The position numbers were made by a program, and so were the translations under genes. Shown in pieces: positions 16,501 through 27,592 of a stretch of 64,000 nt of DNA. The stretch's first letter is position 1; each line of letters starts with the position of its first letter. Location of the stretch: positions 21,500-85,499 of the forward strand of contig RBZT01000364.1 in assembly GCA_003693705.1 (NCBI GenBank). The letters are read 5' to 3'. The stretch comes from Polymyxa betae (lineage: Eukaryota; Endomyxa; Phytomyxea; Plasmodiophorida; Plasmodiophoridae). The notes under the pieces are model-generated. The model had not been told where the DNA came from and ran no database searches. It saw only the letters and a list, made by a program, of their open reading frames with translations.

Positions 16501-18331
16501 TATCTCGTTAGCGCCTTTTCGCTTATATATCGAAGACGCCTTCATATCAACGGTAACGGAATTCATCCACGAGCTCACGAGATCAATTTTCAAGATATAT
16601 GGCCAAACGGAATCTGCTTCTCAACCTGTTTGAACCCTTGTGCTAATTGCTTCCATCCAAATGACAAAGATCTAGGTGCAGGCTAGCGTAGGATGGCGCT
16701 CGGATCCGGAATTCGTTGCCTTATTAAATAACTCAAGTAAGCCTCGATTTGCTGTGCACCATTTATATATCAGCTCTATCGAACTCAGGTTGGTTGTGAT
16801 ATCTGGCTATTTCTTAGTATTTCTTGTTATATTGACTGTCAGATTGACGTATTCCGGGTCTCGGCCGTATTTAGCCTGCCAGTCCTTACCGATCACGCTT
16901 GCCGCTTTGGAGCTATCGTCGGTTCTATCTCCTACTGACCGTCTGATCAAGGAGCTTTCTGCGAATTATCTCGCCGTAATTCTTCTTCGTTCTCATATAA
17001 TCTCCTCTAAAGTACAATCAGGATGTGATCATGATTGCACCAGTTCTGTTCGGCTCAATGGATTTGTTGGGAAACCCAACGCAGCTCATTAGCAGCATAT
17101 CTCGAGGTATTGGAGATCTTGTCAGATTGCCAACTCGTGCCTTGACTCAAGGTAGCCTCTACGGAACTGTTCATGGCATTTATTCTCAGCATTCTTAGGG
17201 CCAAGGGCTTTAGTTTGGGCTACCTTGCAGGGTGTCGGATCACTGCTTCATAATATGAGCGAAGGAACTTTGACTTCAGTTAGCGGATTTGCCCACAGTT
17301 TGGCTCGGAATGTGGGTGGAGTTTCGCCTGATCACTACCATCTTTTTCAAACAAATCGCAATTCAGCAGCTGTAAATCAGTTTCTGACTGCACTGCTCGT
17401 TGTGCTAACCTGGTTCAGATTCATCAACGTGGGATCTCGACAGGGCTGGTTAATGGCGCCACCAGTCTTGCTACGGGCTTGGTATTAGGCGTAACAGGTT
17501 AATACACGAATTCTCCATCCATGCTTATCATGTGAGACTAACGCATGCTGACAGGAGTTGTCAGTGCACCCATACGTGGAGTTGCCCGCCAAGTAGGTTT
17601 ATTAATTTAAACATTTTAAGGTAATTAATGTATATAGGGTACATGGGGATTTGTAAAAGGCGTGGGTGCTGGGCTAGCTGGCCTAATCACAAAGGTAAGA
17701 TTTGAGTGGTCTCAATCTGACCTTATAATGATTATTAGCCCGTTTCTGGAGCGTTGGATATGGTTAGTGAAACTAGCCGAGGAATAGCTGCTAGTGCTGG
17801 TCTGTCACCAACCTTTCCTGCGCTTAAGTACCAGCAAGAGCCAACTGCTCATGTAAATCATCTGTTGATCTGATATTGACGGATTGTGATTGTATATAGG
17901 ACGATATCTTTGGCCAAATTTCAACTCTACGTTTGAAAGCAATATCGCAGAATATGCAGGAGAGCTACAGAAAACACATTTACGCCAATAGCGTCCTTGA
18001 TGCAGGTTCTTATTATATTATTGTATTATTATGCTTTCTGTGATTATCACCATTCGTTTGTTTCATAGCTGTCTTACATCGCTTATTTGAATCTTTAGAT
18101 GGAGCATTGTTATACGAACGTGCGTTGATTGTTTGCACGCATGCAACAATGCATATAATAGCTCCTGGATCGGACCGGGTTGTACAATCTTTGGCATATA
18201 ACCAGGTTCAAGTGAATTTCTCGGGTTCTCACTCTGTTGAAGTTAGACATAAGGGAGACGTTTTGTTTCATTTCAAGACAGACCATACGACCAGACAGTC
18301 GTTCGTCAATTGTATATGCCAGAGTCTTTAG
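10535..18331 (+). CDS. VPS13: VPS13 middle and C-terminal two-thirds, partial (no chorein start)
   Basis: The large exon 10986-12542 is a beta-rich VPS13 repeat region, and coding appears to begin upstream (NDDRRKAFTPSTRRQW, about 10605-10655). Then follow ILLRNDIGVPIQYRQEG (about 13380), the VAB/SHR-BD region (IVFEDVDGKHKRSAWLHSDG, about 14042) and ITLQSRYCLHNRCPFPIFVR (about 14825-14880), which is the family's SHR-BD signature. The C-terminal half has VPLVLVNATPYKLSYF (about 15370), the ATG2_C/VPS13_C helices SISRGIGDLVRLPTRAL (about 17090-17150), VSGFAHSLARNVGG and GFVKGVGAGLAGLITKPVSG (about 17645-17755), and a terminal PH-like domain ending at 18331. At least ten introns of 40-70 nt interrupt it. 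No start codon or chorein domain belonging to this strand is visible. It is either the rest of the gene whose first third is inverted next door, or an independently expressed half. Confidence 0.82.
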
Positions 18332-18485
18332 CACAAATGGAATGCATAATGGCTGAAAACAGGACGATGACCACAGTTTATGCATCCATTTGAAGGTTTG
18401 ATATGAAGTCTCGTCTACACGGAGCAATAAATCGCCTGATAGCGGTTGCTTTGTGGTTAATGCTTAATGCCATTGTTTAATTCAT
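18332..18485. other. Convergent 3' spacer between VPS13 and Lon
   Basis: This is a 154-bp spacer between two convergent stop codons. It is AT-rich and probably holds both polyadenylation regions. Nothing else is seen. Confidence 0.4.
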
Positions 18486-20949
18486 TTATACTGCCTCAGC
18501 TGTCCGTTCCAGTATCACTTTCACATCAGACTCGGAATGCTCCAAAGCGAGAGCATAGATATCTGAATAATTACTGGCATAGTGAACACAGATCTCGCCT
18601 TTCACATAGTTAGGCAGCTCTTCAAACTCGGCCTTGTTTTCTGCTGGAAGGACAATATCAGTACAACCAGACCGTCGAGCTGCCATGACTTTCTCTCGAA
18701 CGCCTCCGATTCGTAATACTTTCCCGGTTAAAGTCACTTCACCAGTCATGGCTAAATTGTTGGTGACTGGGCGGTTCAAAGCCAAAGACAATAAAGATGT
18801 GACCATTGCACAACCGGCGCTTGGTCCGTCTTTCGGGGTCCCACCGCATGGTACATGCATGTGAATGGCACATGTGTCCAGCACCGAATTTTCAGGGTCG
18901 ATTTTGGCTAAAAATGCCTTTGCGTATGACAATGCAATATTTGAAGATTCGGTCATGACTTCACCCAAGTGTCCAGTAGTCTTTAGCGACGCCGAACCTT
19001 TGCTTGCGATGCTTTCGATATATAGTGTTTGCCCACCATGAGACGTATATGCCAATCCCATAACAACTCCAGGAGGTGTTCTGTCATGATAACGATCGCT
19101 CATGTAAACAGGTAAGCCTACGTAATCGCAAAGATTCTCAGGAGTTATCACGATTTTCTCTTTGAACTCTGCAGCGACCTGCAATGTCACTTTTCGGAAA
19201 ATCTTATCGAGGTGCTGGCGAAGATTACGAACACCCGCCTCCCTGCAGTATCCTCGAATTAAAACACCAAGCGCTTCCTCAGTGATTTCTGCCTTTTCGT
19301 CCGTGAGGCCGCAATCGGTGAGTGCCCGAGGCACCAAATACTTTTGAGCAATGGCAATCTTTTCTTCCGTTACATAACCAGAAAGCGAAATGACCTCCAT
19401 TCGGTCCAACAACGGCCGAGGGATCGTTTCCAGAGTGTTGGCGGTCACTAGAAACAGAACTTTGCTGACATCAAAGGGAACGTCCAGATAATGGTCCAAA
19501 AACGAATTGTTCTGCTCTGGATCTAACACCTATAAACATGTTAGCAAAAATAGCATTCCAAAAAGACAATAACTCTACCTCAAGCAAAGCTGATCCGGGG
19601 TCTCCGTTAACGCCCCTTCCAACTTTATCGATTTCATCGATAAGCAAAACAGGATTGCTAGTCTGCGTCACTTTCAAAGCCTGGATAAGCTTTCCAGGCA
19701 TGGCGCCGACATAAGTTCTTCGGTGCCCTTTGATCTCAGCAACATCGGTCATACCGCCAACAGAGAACCGGAAGAATTTCCGATCGAGGGCTCGGGCGAT
19801 CGACTTTCCAATACTCGTCTTTCCAGTGCCTGGTGGACCAACCAGACACAGAATCTTGCCATTGACGGTACCTTTCAAGCTGCCGACAGCAATCAGCTCC
19901 ATGATGCGCTCTTTAACGTCGTCCAAACCAAAATGGTCGTCGTTCAGGACTTGCCGAGCTTTATCCAGATTGAAATTCTCAGGTGTAGAGACACCCCAGG
20001 GTAAGATAGTAAGCCAATCCAGATAATTTCTCGTGACAGCGAATTCAGACGATGAAGGCTCTAGCCCGCTCAACTTAGCACATTCCTCGTTGATCGTGCT
20101 CTGGACGGGTTCAGGGATTTGTCGAGTGCCGCATCGAGCTTGGAATTTTGATAGCAGGACGTCTTTCTCGTCTGTCTCCATGCCGAGCTCCTTCTTGATC
20201 GATTTCAATTGCTCCATCAGCACGAAACGTCGGTGGGTTTTGTTGCCGCCCGGGTCCATTTGGCGATGCAATTGCGATTGTACCTCTCCATAAGCGATCT
20301 CCTTCCTTAGCAATTGCAAAGTTAATTTCATTCGCTCGGGAATCGAAGTGCATTCGAGCACTGCTTGTGCAGCGGCATTGTCTACATTGGTAATCAGACC
20401 AGCAACACAGTCGGCCAGATCGCCGGGATTGGAGACGTCGACTTGCTCGACAATGGTGGAAAATTGCTCCTTAAAGACCGGGCGAAGTTTCAGAATCTCT
20501 TTGCAGGCCAAGACGATTTCGTTAGTCAACGCGGTTAAATCTTCAGTGTATGCTTCGTCGGCAATCGTTTCCACAGCAACCTGAAATGGGTCGGTGGCAA
20601 CAGCTTCAGTTGCATAAATTCTATTCAAGCCGATAACGACGACTTGCGATTGCCCTTGCTTATGAGGAAACACGCGAAGCACCTGGGCTAACAGCCCGGT
20701 CTGATGAATATGCTCGATTTTGTTAAAGGAGCAATCGTTCGAGACGTCTTTCGACATAAACAGGCCTACATTCATGGGCAGGCCGTCGCGAAGTACTTGC
20801 AAGGTCGAAGCGAACTTTTCGTTCGGTACTACAATCGGGGCAACAATCCCTGGGAAGATCGGCCTGCGATACAGCGGCAGTGCCAGCAGCGACGGCGGCG
20901 TCACGAGTCCGCCAAATCGCCGCCTTTGGATCAGCCTCGAGACAGTCAT
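18486..20949 (-). CDS. LONP1: Mitochondrial Lon protease (ATP-dependent)
   Basis: Lon degrades damaged proteins in the mitochondrial matrix. Two exons (20949 to about 19580 and about 19529 to 18486) are joined by one intron of about 50 nt that splits the sequence after DPGSALLE and before VLDPEQNNSF. The order is a LAN/N domain starting LPLYRRPIFPG, coiled linker helices, and Walker A (GPPGTGKT, about 19830). Walker B is LLIDEIDKVGRG (about 19625), followed by sensor and AAA lid. The C-terminal protease domain has the catalytic serine in PKDGPSAG (about 18825) and lysine in TGKVLRIGGVREKV (about 18700). The length of about 820 residues is normal for a Lon with a short leader. The ATG at 20949 gives MTVSRLIQRRRFGG, an arginine-rich leader typical of mitochondrial import. 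An upstream exon cannot be excluded, because a minus-strand MKAAPVFRSVMLAAPRAQS peptide lies near 21080. Confidence 0.95.
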
Positions 20950-21350
20950 TGCAACCACGATTGTTTATGACGATAACAGCATGAGGACCCACAGACTGTC
21001 AGGACAATGCCTGTCCAGCAACAGTCACATCCGTCATGATTGGGCACGAGGCGCAGCCAGCATCACTGACCTGAATACGGGCGCGGCCTTCATCGCCACT
21101 CTGAGACAGCACCCTTCTGCCTTCTATTCGGTTCTGGAATCGACGCGTGATATCGAACAATATCTCGTTCTATAAGCGCTTCCAATTTACAATCACAGCT
21201 GAATTACCAGCTAAAATTATAAAGTACTTACCCAGAGATCGAGTTTGCATTGAAGGAAGATTCATAAAGCTGTCTTAAAATTAGCAAATTCCGATTTATT
21301 GAACGGAGATCTGGTTTTTGTATAGTATAAATGAGAGGGCATAAACACAT
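20950..21350. other. Lon upstream region and eIF5A 3' flank
   Basis: The region is about 400 bp between the Lon start and the eIF5A stop. It must hold the Lon promoter. A 64-codon plus-strand frame at 20981-21175 (MRTHRLSGQC...) is open, but I recognise nothing in it and do not call it a gene. Confidence 0.35.
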
Positions 21351-21887
21351 TTACTGAGAAACGGCCTTGAACGAAACGATCATGCGGATCCAAACAGCAG
21401 TGTTGGGATCGACACCTTCAGGGGCCTGCAAGACTGTGACGAGAACGTCCTTGTCACCAGCGGCGAAAGCCTCCTGAATGCCATTGGACATTTCTTCGTC
21501 TTCCGGCAATTTAACGTCCTCGATGGGGTTACCATCTTCATCCATGATGTGGACGAAGCCATCGGCAACATCGATGACCTGGAATTCAGTCTTTGTGACA
21601 ATGGGGACCGAGACGTTGTGGGAAGTAGGAGTCATATCTTCATACTTCTTGTTGGTCAGCACATCAACACCAACGATGTTCATCTTGGCGTGTCCGTGCT
21701 TGCCGGTCTTCGAGGTCGACATCGACATAATCTACATACGTCGGTTAAAAACGATATCGAAGGGAGTCCGGGCCGTACTGACTTTGCATGGGTGGCCCTT
21801 GATTTGGATGTATCCTCCCTTCTTCAAGCCGCCCGCCTTCAGCGGCGTCATCTTGGCCGCATTCTCGCCCGCTTCGACGTCGCCCAT
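21351..21887 (-). CDS. EIF5A: Translation factor eIF5A
   Basis: eIF5A promotes elongation through stalling motifs and termination, and it carries hypusine. Exon 1 starts at the ATG at 21887 ([20 protein letters not shown]) and covers the [13 protein letters not shown] strand. One intron of about 50 nt (around 21731-21780) follows, then [12 protein letters not shown], the hypusination loop with its modified lysine in TGKHGHAK. The OB-fold C-domain follows and ends at [10 protein letters not shown]. The total of about 160 residues matches eukaryotic eIF5A. The hypusine loop is intact, so the protein should be a substrate for deoxyhypusine synthase. It is transcribed in the same direction as Lon, about 400 bp upstream of it. 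Confidence 0.96.
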
Positions 21888-22712
21888 GATTTATAAAGAC
21901 GACGATCGGGTTTGAATCGGGAACTACAAGTCCGTTACGCAGTCCGAGTTGTTATGGGGCCCAGTACGAAGGTATTGCGACGCCCCTATTATCGGCAAGT
22001 CTCGACGCTTCCGGGAAAGGAGTGGCGACTGTCGTTCGTCGAGTTTTCCGACAGACACCCGAGGCAGGCGCCGATGTAAGCACCTTTGAAGGATCCGCTA
22101 CCTCCGACTTGGCGCGATTAGAACAAATCTCTTTAATCCACTTTCAATCTGTTATCCGAAATTGGTGAATTGTTCGGACGTTTTCGTTGTGCTTTTTGCC
22201 TCAATGTTTTAACGAACAACAGCAACTCAAAGCCTATGTCATAAAAAAGGTTTTAAATCAGACGTATATGCAGTCGCCATGTCGACTCTTGCATTTTGCG
22301 TCCTCACATTGCTTTTTATCTATTACGCCTCGAATACAATCAGATTTAGTGGGCAATCAAGTATAGCTAGTACGTCATACTGTTAGAAAAACGAGTCCAA
22401 AAAGGACCGAGTAATCTTTAGCAGACTTGCAATAAAACGAAATCGTGACGCTTTGCAGGAATGATAAATAAAGTGTAAATATGCAGGAATAACATACTTC
22501 ATCTTGAATCTGTCAGAATTTGCTGTCGACCGTTATTTTACGGAAAATGTCGATCAGAAGCTGAGTCTAAACATATACTTATTTTGCTAAAGTATATTAG
22601 GGATTGACGTCGATTGAAATATTATGTTAGTATGGAAACATGATTAGAGAAAAAAAATGCTATATACATAGGCGCTTCGTAGAGATGGATGATTTGGAAA
22701 GCCATCTGAAGG
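21888..22712. other. eIF5A promoter region and long spacer
   Basis: The first 280 bp upstream of eIF5A are GC-richer than the rest. They hold an open plus-strand frame (about 21889-22167) without an ATG that reads like protein (YGAQYEGIATPLLSASLD). It may be an exon of an unrecognised gene or chance. From about 22170 to 22712 the sequence is AT-rich with no gene seen. Confidence 0.3.
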
Positions 22713-23230
22713 CTACCTCGACATCTTCAACGCATTCTTGTTGGGCTTCGAAGACCTCCTTCGTACAGCATCACTGGGTCGCCTTCTTTTACTTGGCAAT
22801 ACACACTCCTGCGGGCTTATGCTACGACTTCGCCGTTTCTTTGGCTTATCGCCGAGAACGTTGAGCATCTCTTCTGCTTCATCGCTAACATTGTCAATCT
22901 ACAACATAGCAGCCACCATGAAATATCCTGGACCACCATCGCAAGCATAACTCGAACCTGGTCTAGTGTTTGATATAAACGCTCTACGATCAAACGAGGC
23001 TCTTGCTCGATCTGCATGATATGTTCTTTTAAGCGAAGCGCAAGCAGTGCTTCTTCGTACCGGAGATGGCCAGTGATCATAACCTGCTCGACCTCATCAT
23101 GATCAACATGCTTCAATGGCAGAACGGCCATCATATCGCAGATCTGTGCAGGAGTTAGGGAATATTGAGACGCACGGGCCTGGAACAACGCCACGGCCTG
23201 CGACAGACCAGAATCGTCAGAATCTGACAT
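22713..23230 (-). CDS. Small protein with acidic N-terminus and basic, NLS-like tail; unknown
   Basis: Two exons are joined by one GT-AG intron of about 60 nt near 22900-22960. Exon 1 begins MSDSDDSGLSQAVALFQARA and forms a helical region rich in Leu, Glu and Met (LRYEEALLALRLKEHIMQIE). Exon 2 (IDNVSDEAEEMLNVLGDK) runs into a strongly basic tail with KKRRSRSISP and KRRRPSD, both good nuclear localisation signals, and stops at 22713. The total is about 150 residues. I do not recognise the family; the shape suggests a small nuclear protein or a subunit of a chromatin or transcription complex. The start codon lies only about 90 bp from the start of a plus-strand gene, so the two probably share a bidirectional promoter. 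Confidence 0.6.
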
Positions 23231-23318
23231 CGAGGACAGGAATGAATCCTAAATGGGATAGAATCGTCACAGAATGGTCAATGACAGAATTGATGGAAGG
23301 ATGGCAACCTCCAATTAG
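23231..23318. promoter_or_regulatory. Probable bidirectional promoter
   Basis: These 88 bp separate two divergent start codons (minus at 23230, plus at 23319), which leaves no room for separate promoters. Inferred from layout only. Confidence 0.35.
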
Positions 23319-23797
23319 ATGAGTCGGGTGCGTGGGCCGCGCCCCAACCAACACAAGTGGGCTCGTCGACAATTCAGCCGGGACTTTGGCACGTGGCAGC
23401 GTATGGCCGCCGATTGGCTTAAAGATACTGTCCTAAGAAATCCGCTTCACAATTTATCGCGGTCGCTTTGATCATATGGGGTCGATCGGTCGTCTACCTT
23501 CGATTGTCAAGTGTGGTTTCTGATCGGTACGGTTTCAGGGTTGCCTTACAGTCTCTTGCTTTTACCGTACGTCGAACATTACGTTCAAGTTGTAGCGAGA
23601 TCCTGTTTACTCTGCATCACTGGTTGATGGTCACGAGTAGCTTTTGTCTCTACGCTTTCTTTGCAGTTGGTCAGTCTCACGTTAGATTTTATTATATTAC
23701 TTGCGTTGAGCTGAACGCATCCACACAAAAGTGTCCCGTTCAATCTTCATTCATAATTACTATAACCAAACTGCCCAAAGAGAGTTTCTTTCTGTGA
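23319..23797 (+). CDS. Possible small one-TM protein, spliced; unknown
   Basis: An ATG at 23319 opens MSRVRGPRPNQHKWARRQF and continues RMAADWLKDTVLRNPLHNLSR, a basic segment that reads as coding. A GT-AG intron (about 23460-23539) is needed to reach a hydrophobic stretch (FTLHHWLMVTSSFCLYAFFAV, about 23600-23665). The exact splice phase and 3' end are not settled, and the frame after about 23670 looks less like protein. A basic N-terminus followed by one TM segment would suit a small mitochondrial inner-membrane subunit, but that is only a guess from shape. No family was recognised. The 3' end touches the tail of the cathepsin Z relic on the other strand. Confidence 0.4.
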
Positions 23798-24600
23798 TTG
23801 ATCCTGAGCGGGAATTAATCACGTGAAGTTCATCATCTTGAGTGCTGATACCGCCCTGTAAAATGGATGTAAATAGTAACATAAAGGGACGGCAATCCAT
23901 TCATACCAGTAGCAGAGATTTCAAATCCCGAAGTTGTTGTTGCTTCGAACGATTTACAACCATCCATGTTCACCTTTTTGTCTACGATTAAGTACCAAGA
24001 AAGAACCTTCAAAAACAATTACCAGTATGTCCCCCATGAGTTCCGAACAGTCTAATTGTAACTTGTCAACGAAATCCACACAAGATATTGGGTAGTAGGA
24101 GCTCCTATAGTGACCATGTGTGTCCTATAAGCCAGGTGCTTAGGAGATAGCACAGCCTGTTGATACTTGATGAAAATCAACGAACTACATCCTTTAAATG
24201 ATGTGGCGTTACGCTTAATATGTTTCTCTCTTCATTGTTGAATTTGCTGGTTGAGATCCTTTGGGCGATACGTATTCGGTCAAATCAGCCATCGGATCAT
24301 TTCATGCGGTCGGGCGCTTCTCACAACTGCCAAATTAACCCAACCTTTGGAACAGCAAACCTTTGACCAGGGCTGACTCTCGAAAACTTTTGACCGGGCA
24401 TCTCTCTGATCTCTTTTGGCCGACGCCGATTTGAAACTATCCTTGTGGTTATCATGGCCAGGAAATTCATAATATCCAGGACAACAAGCCTTAGAGACAC
24501 CATCGTTTGAGTTGATACCAGAATAAGCCAGATTCATTGACCCAATGTGGTCGCGGATAACAGCCAATGTAAAACGTTATGACTTGAAGGAAGCCTGCCT
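23790..24600 (-). pseudogene. Cathepsin Z-like relic with internal deletion
   Basis: This is a second copy of the cathepsin Z gene that lies to the right. Its 5' half (24600 to about 24250) matches that copy's early exons: ARSKVFES against TMPGRRTFE, then VVRSARPHEM against [10 protein letters not shown]. Its 3' part (about 24110-23790) matches the last exons: NSWG followed by an intron, a GEHGW-like exon, and the final exon with the DDELHV block. The segments for the catalytic-cysteine exon, [15 protein letters not shown] and the histidine exon are missing or reduced to scraps (AAGCGTAACGCCAC near 24205 matches the KRNA codons of the good copy). Frames are broken. It cannot encode an active protease, and the papain-fold active site is gone. 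Confidence 0.7.
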
Positions 24601-25266
24601 CTTAACGCCAGCCATGCCCAGAGTGGCCCAATTGACCGGTCTATGATAAACTGAGAGGCTCCTTCAATACTTTGGAAACATTTCGGCCTCAGGCTATAGA
24701 GGGGTTCGATCGTTTCCAGGGGATCCCATTCCTCAACGTTGCAACTAGACTGCTACTCTGCAACAGCAGGCGGCGATCAAGCGATGTTTCATCTTGTTTG
24801 CATAACTGGAGTAGCCCTGATTGCTGATGATCATGGTGAGCAGCACGCTCCATCATGCATATTGCCAAAACCCTGGATTTGGCTTCTGTAGAACCTTTTG
24901 TGAAACGAGTCTGCTCAATTTGGTTAGGGTTACTTGGATTGTAGGGATCGACCGTGTTTGTACCTTCAACTGGTGAGTCGTCTGTTAGGTAAAGTGCAAA
25001 CACAATCTCTTGCTGTAAGCTGAGCGTACATCGGCTCATTCTCATTACTTGTGATGAGCCCGAGTTGTGTGTATCCCAGTTGGTGCCTATACGCTTGTAT
25101 TGCCAACAATACGTAGATACTTATATCAAAGCGATTGTTGGTCGGCATGATTATCAACTCCTAACGCCCATCGCTTACCGTAAATTGGAAAAACGTTCAA
25201 TACATGAAAGTATCCGGTTTAATTATACTATAATCAAACGACTCAGGCAGCCTTTAATTCTTTCTG
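24601..25266. other. Spacer between cathepsin Z copies, including duplicated upstream sequence
   Basis: The 24660-24860 part shares scattered stretches with the region upstream of the intact copy (about 26850-27050), for example TGATCATGGT followed by a purine-rich run. This suggests the duplication unit included upstream DNA. A 118-codon minus-strand frame (25045-24689) is open but resembles nothing I know. Confidence 0.35.
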
Positions 25267-26695
25267 TTATTGGTCCTGAGCGGGAATAACGACATGGAGT
25301 TCGTCATCTTTCTGGAGAGTTGGAGTCGCCCTGTAAACGGATGCAATTAGTAACACAAAAGAGCGACAGTCCTCACATACCAGTTACATCCAGACTCGAT
25401 AACAGCGTTATTTTTACCTCGAACGATTCGGAACCATCCGTGTTCTCCCCTAAACCAACGATTAATAAACGTTCAGAAGTATAGCAAAGTAGTACCAGTA
25501 TGTTCCCCATGAGTTCCTACCAATCTAGCAGATTTGTCAAAATAAACTCAAAATGGATCCGCTACTGCAACCTACCCAATACTTCGTGTCGGTCTTGTGA
25601 TCGTAACCCCATCCGGCAATTGATATAATGTGATTAGCTTCTTGGAACTGATCTATAGTAAGAAGATAAATTGGCAGAACAACTCTTAAATCAAGAACAC
25701 AGACCAGGAGCGTTGACGATGCCTCCGGTGTAGTCTTCTAAAGCATTAGCGTCAATCTGGCAAGCAATCGGACCACGGGCGTAGATTTCTGCCATCTGAC
25801 AATTGTTAGATGCAGGAAATAGTCGGTTTAGTAACTACCATCTCCTGCTCTCCGTGCGCTTCGCCATACTCTTCAACAAACCATTTTGGATAATCCTTGA
25901 CAGGGAAGCAGATACCGGAATCTGGGCTGCAATTTCGGCATTCTATGGTTGGTCAGCGCAAATGGAAACACTTCAAATAAAGCTCGATTACGATCCATGG
26001 GATTACACTCGTCGTCTCGGGCTTTATATTGTTGGCACGTATCTTCAGGAATACCATTATCGTGAACCCATTCCTGAATCATTTAAGCACATAGCAAAGT
26101 GAGCACAGGAGGTATTTACGTAAGCACCACCGCCATCACCTCCGTTGCATGAACCGGCAACATCAGTACCACAGTTCAAAAGAACTTGGATAGACAGATT
26201 GACTGCAGCAAATCAGCATCCAGATGTCACATTCTGAGACAATAGCCTCGTCATTACTCTCAGGGAAAGTAGCGTTACGCTTAATCTTGATTCTGTCAGC
26301 AAGCGCAGACAATGTTCCATGAGCCCAGCATGAGCCCTAAAAATGATCGCAAAACAACAGCTTTACATGATCGTGTGGACCTACACAGTATTGAGGAATA
26401 TGCTGGTTGAGATCCTTTGTACAATAATTCACACCCGAAACATTACGCCAATCAAAATGCTCGGGCAAATCATCCATCGATAACATCTCATGCGGTCGGG
26501 TGTTTTTTACAACTGCCAACAATTAAAAATTAGTGCCGACCAGAAAGCAAACGAGACCAGGAACTAACCTTCAAAAGTTCTGCGACCGGGCATCGTCCTG
26601 ATCTCGCTGCGTCGAGGACGATTGGATGAAAATCCTGTTGTTACCGTGGCCAAGATAGCTACATTAACCAGGACAACAAGCCATAGAGACGTCAT
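25267..26695 (-). CDS. CTSZ: Cathepsin Z/X-type papain-family cysteine protease
   Basis: This is a lysosomal or secreted carboxypeptidase of family C1A. The ATG at 26695 starts a signal peptide ([20 protein letters not shown]). A very short propeptide follows, as in cathepsin Z, then [20 protein letters not shown] and [14 protein letters not shown] is the diagnostic cathepsin X mini-loop. After an intron comes [15 protein letters not shown] with the catalytic cysteine. Later exons hold [41 protein letters not shown] and [12 protein letters not shown], then [22 protein letters not shown] with the catalytic histidine, RNSWGTYW with the asparagine, and [11 protein letters not shown]. It ends [11 protein letters not shown]. 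At least eight introns of 36-60 nt interrupt it. Catalytic Cys, His and Asn are all present, so it should be active. A deleted copy of the gene sits immediately downstream. Confidence 0.88.
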
Positions 26696-27592
26696 CTTTG
26701 CCAATGCAACTAAGAATGGACCAGGTCAAAAAGAGCCGACTCGGTTCCGGCTAGCACCCAAAGTGAAACGTTATGTCGCCAAGGGGTTGCTCCTCGACGT
26801 TAGCCAACGCCGCCCTGAATTGCCCTTTCATGGACTGATTCTGTTACATTGGTGACGATCCTTCAAGACATTCGGCCTAAACGTTTACAAGATTCGACTC
26901 ATGGCAATCAGGATATTCTATATCTGTGTTTTTTTCCTACAAAAGTGCAACTGTAGACTGCGATAAACGACCTTTCCATGCTGTTCACCTGGTTGCAGCA
27001 GCCATCAAGAGAACTGATCATGGTAAGCGTGATCAGGAGTGTCGTCCAATTGCTGAATAGGCTTCTGCTTGGAGCTATTGTGGGTTCCAAGATAAAAGTT
27101 TTCAAGCGAACGTAAAGCTCCTCAATCTCACATCAAGAAGTAGCTGCTCATTTTAGAATGTGATGGTAAATTCGATGTTGAAATTTGCAAAAGTTAAAAA
27201 AATGAAACAATCAATGCATGTGTATCGCCAGACTAAGTGAAGTAACAGTATCGATTTGATTCAGTTTCTTAATCGTTTTCCGGAATCTCATTCGTTTGCT
27301 GTCGTAGATGCCAGAGATGTTTTAAGAGCTTCCTTGACAGCTCATTCTGATGAGTTGCTTAATCTATAAAAAAGTTTGGTAATTGTAGTTTATAGACTAA
27401 AAACCAATCCGAAGTGAGAAATTGGCTTTACTACAAAGCCACCAGATGATCTTATCATCCTTCACTCTATTATCTGTATCGCCCAGCCATGCTATTTACG
27501 TCTAAGCTCGCTGGAGGCTGGCAGGTACCTGCTACGGAGATGTAGTCGGTGGCCCAGCCACCCCATCTGGGATTGAGGGGCCACCCCGAGCT
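26696..27592. other. Intergenic region between divergent genes
   Basis: The region is about 900 bp, AT-rich from 27100 on, with no convincing exon. It must hold the cathepsin Z promoter and the promoter of the plus-strand gene at 27593. Confidence 0.4.

Noticed and set aside
20033-21175. Several plus-strand frames
   Set aside because: Mostly antisense of Lon exons; the part beyond 20958 has no recognisable content.
24689-24720. GGGTTCGATC phrase resembling a tRNA B box
   Set aside because: No A box or cloverleaf could be drawn around it.
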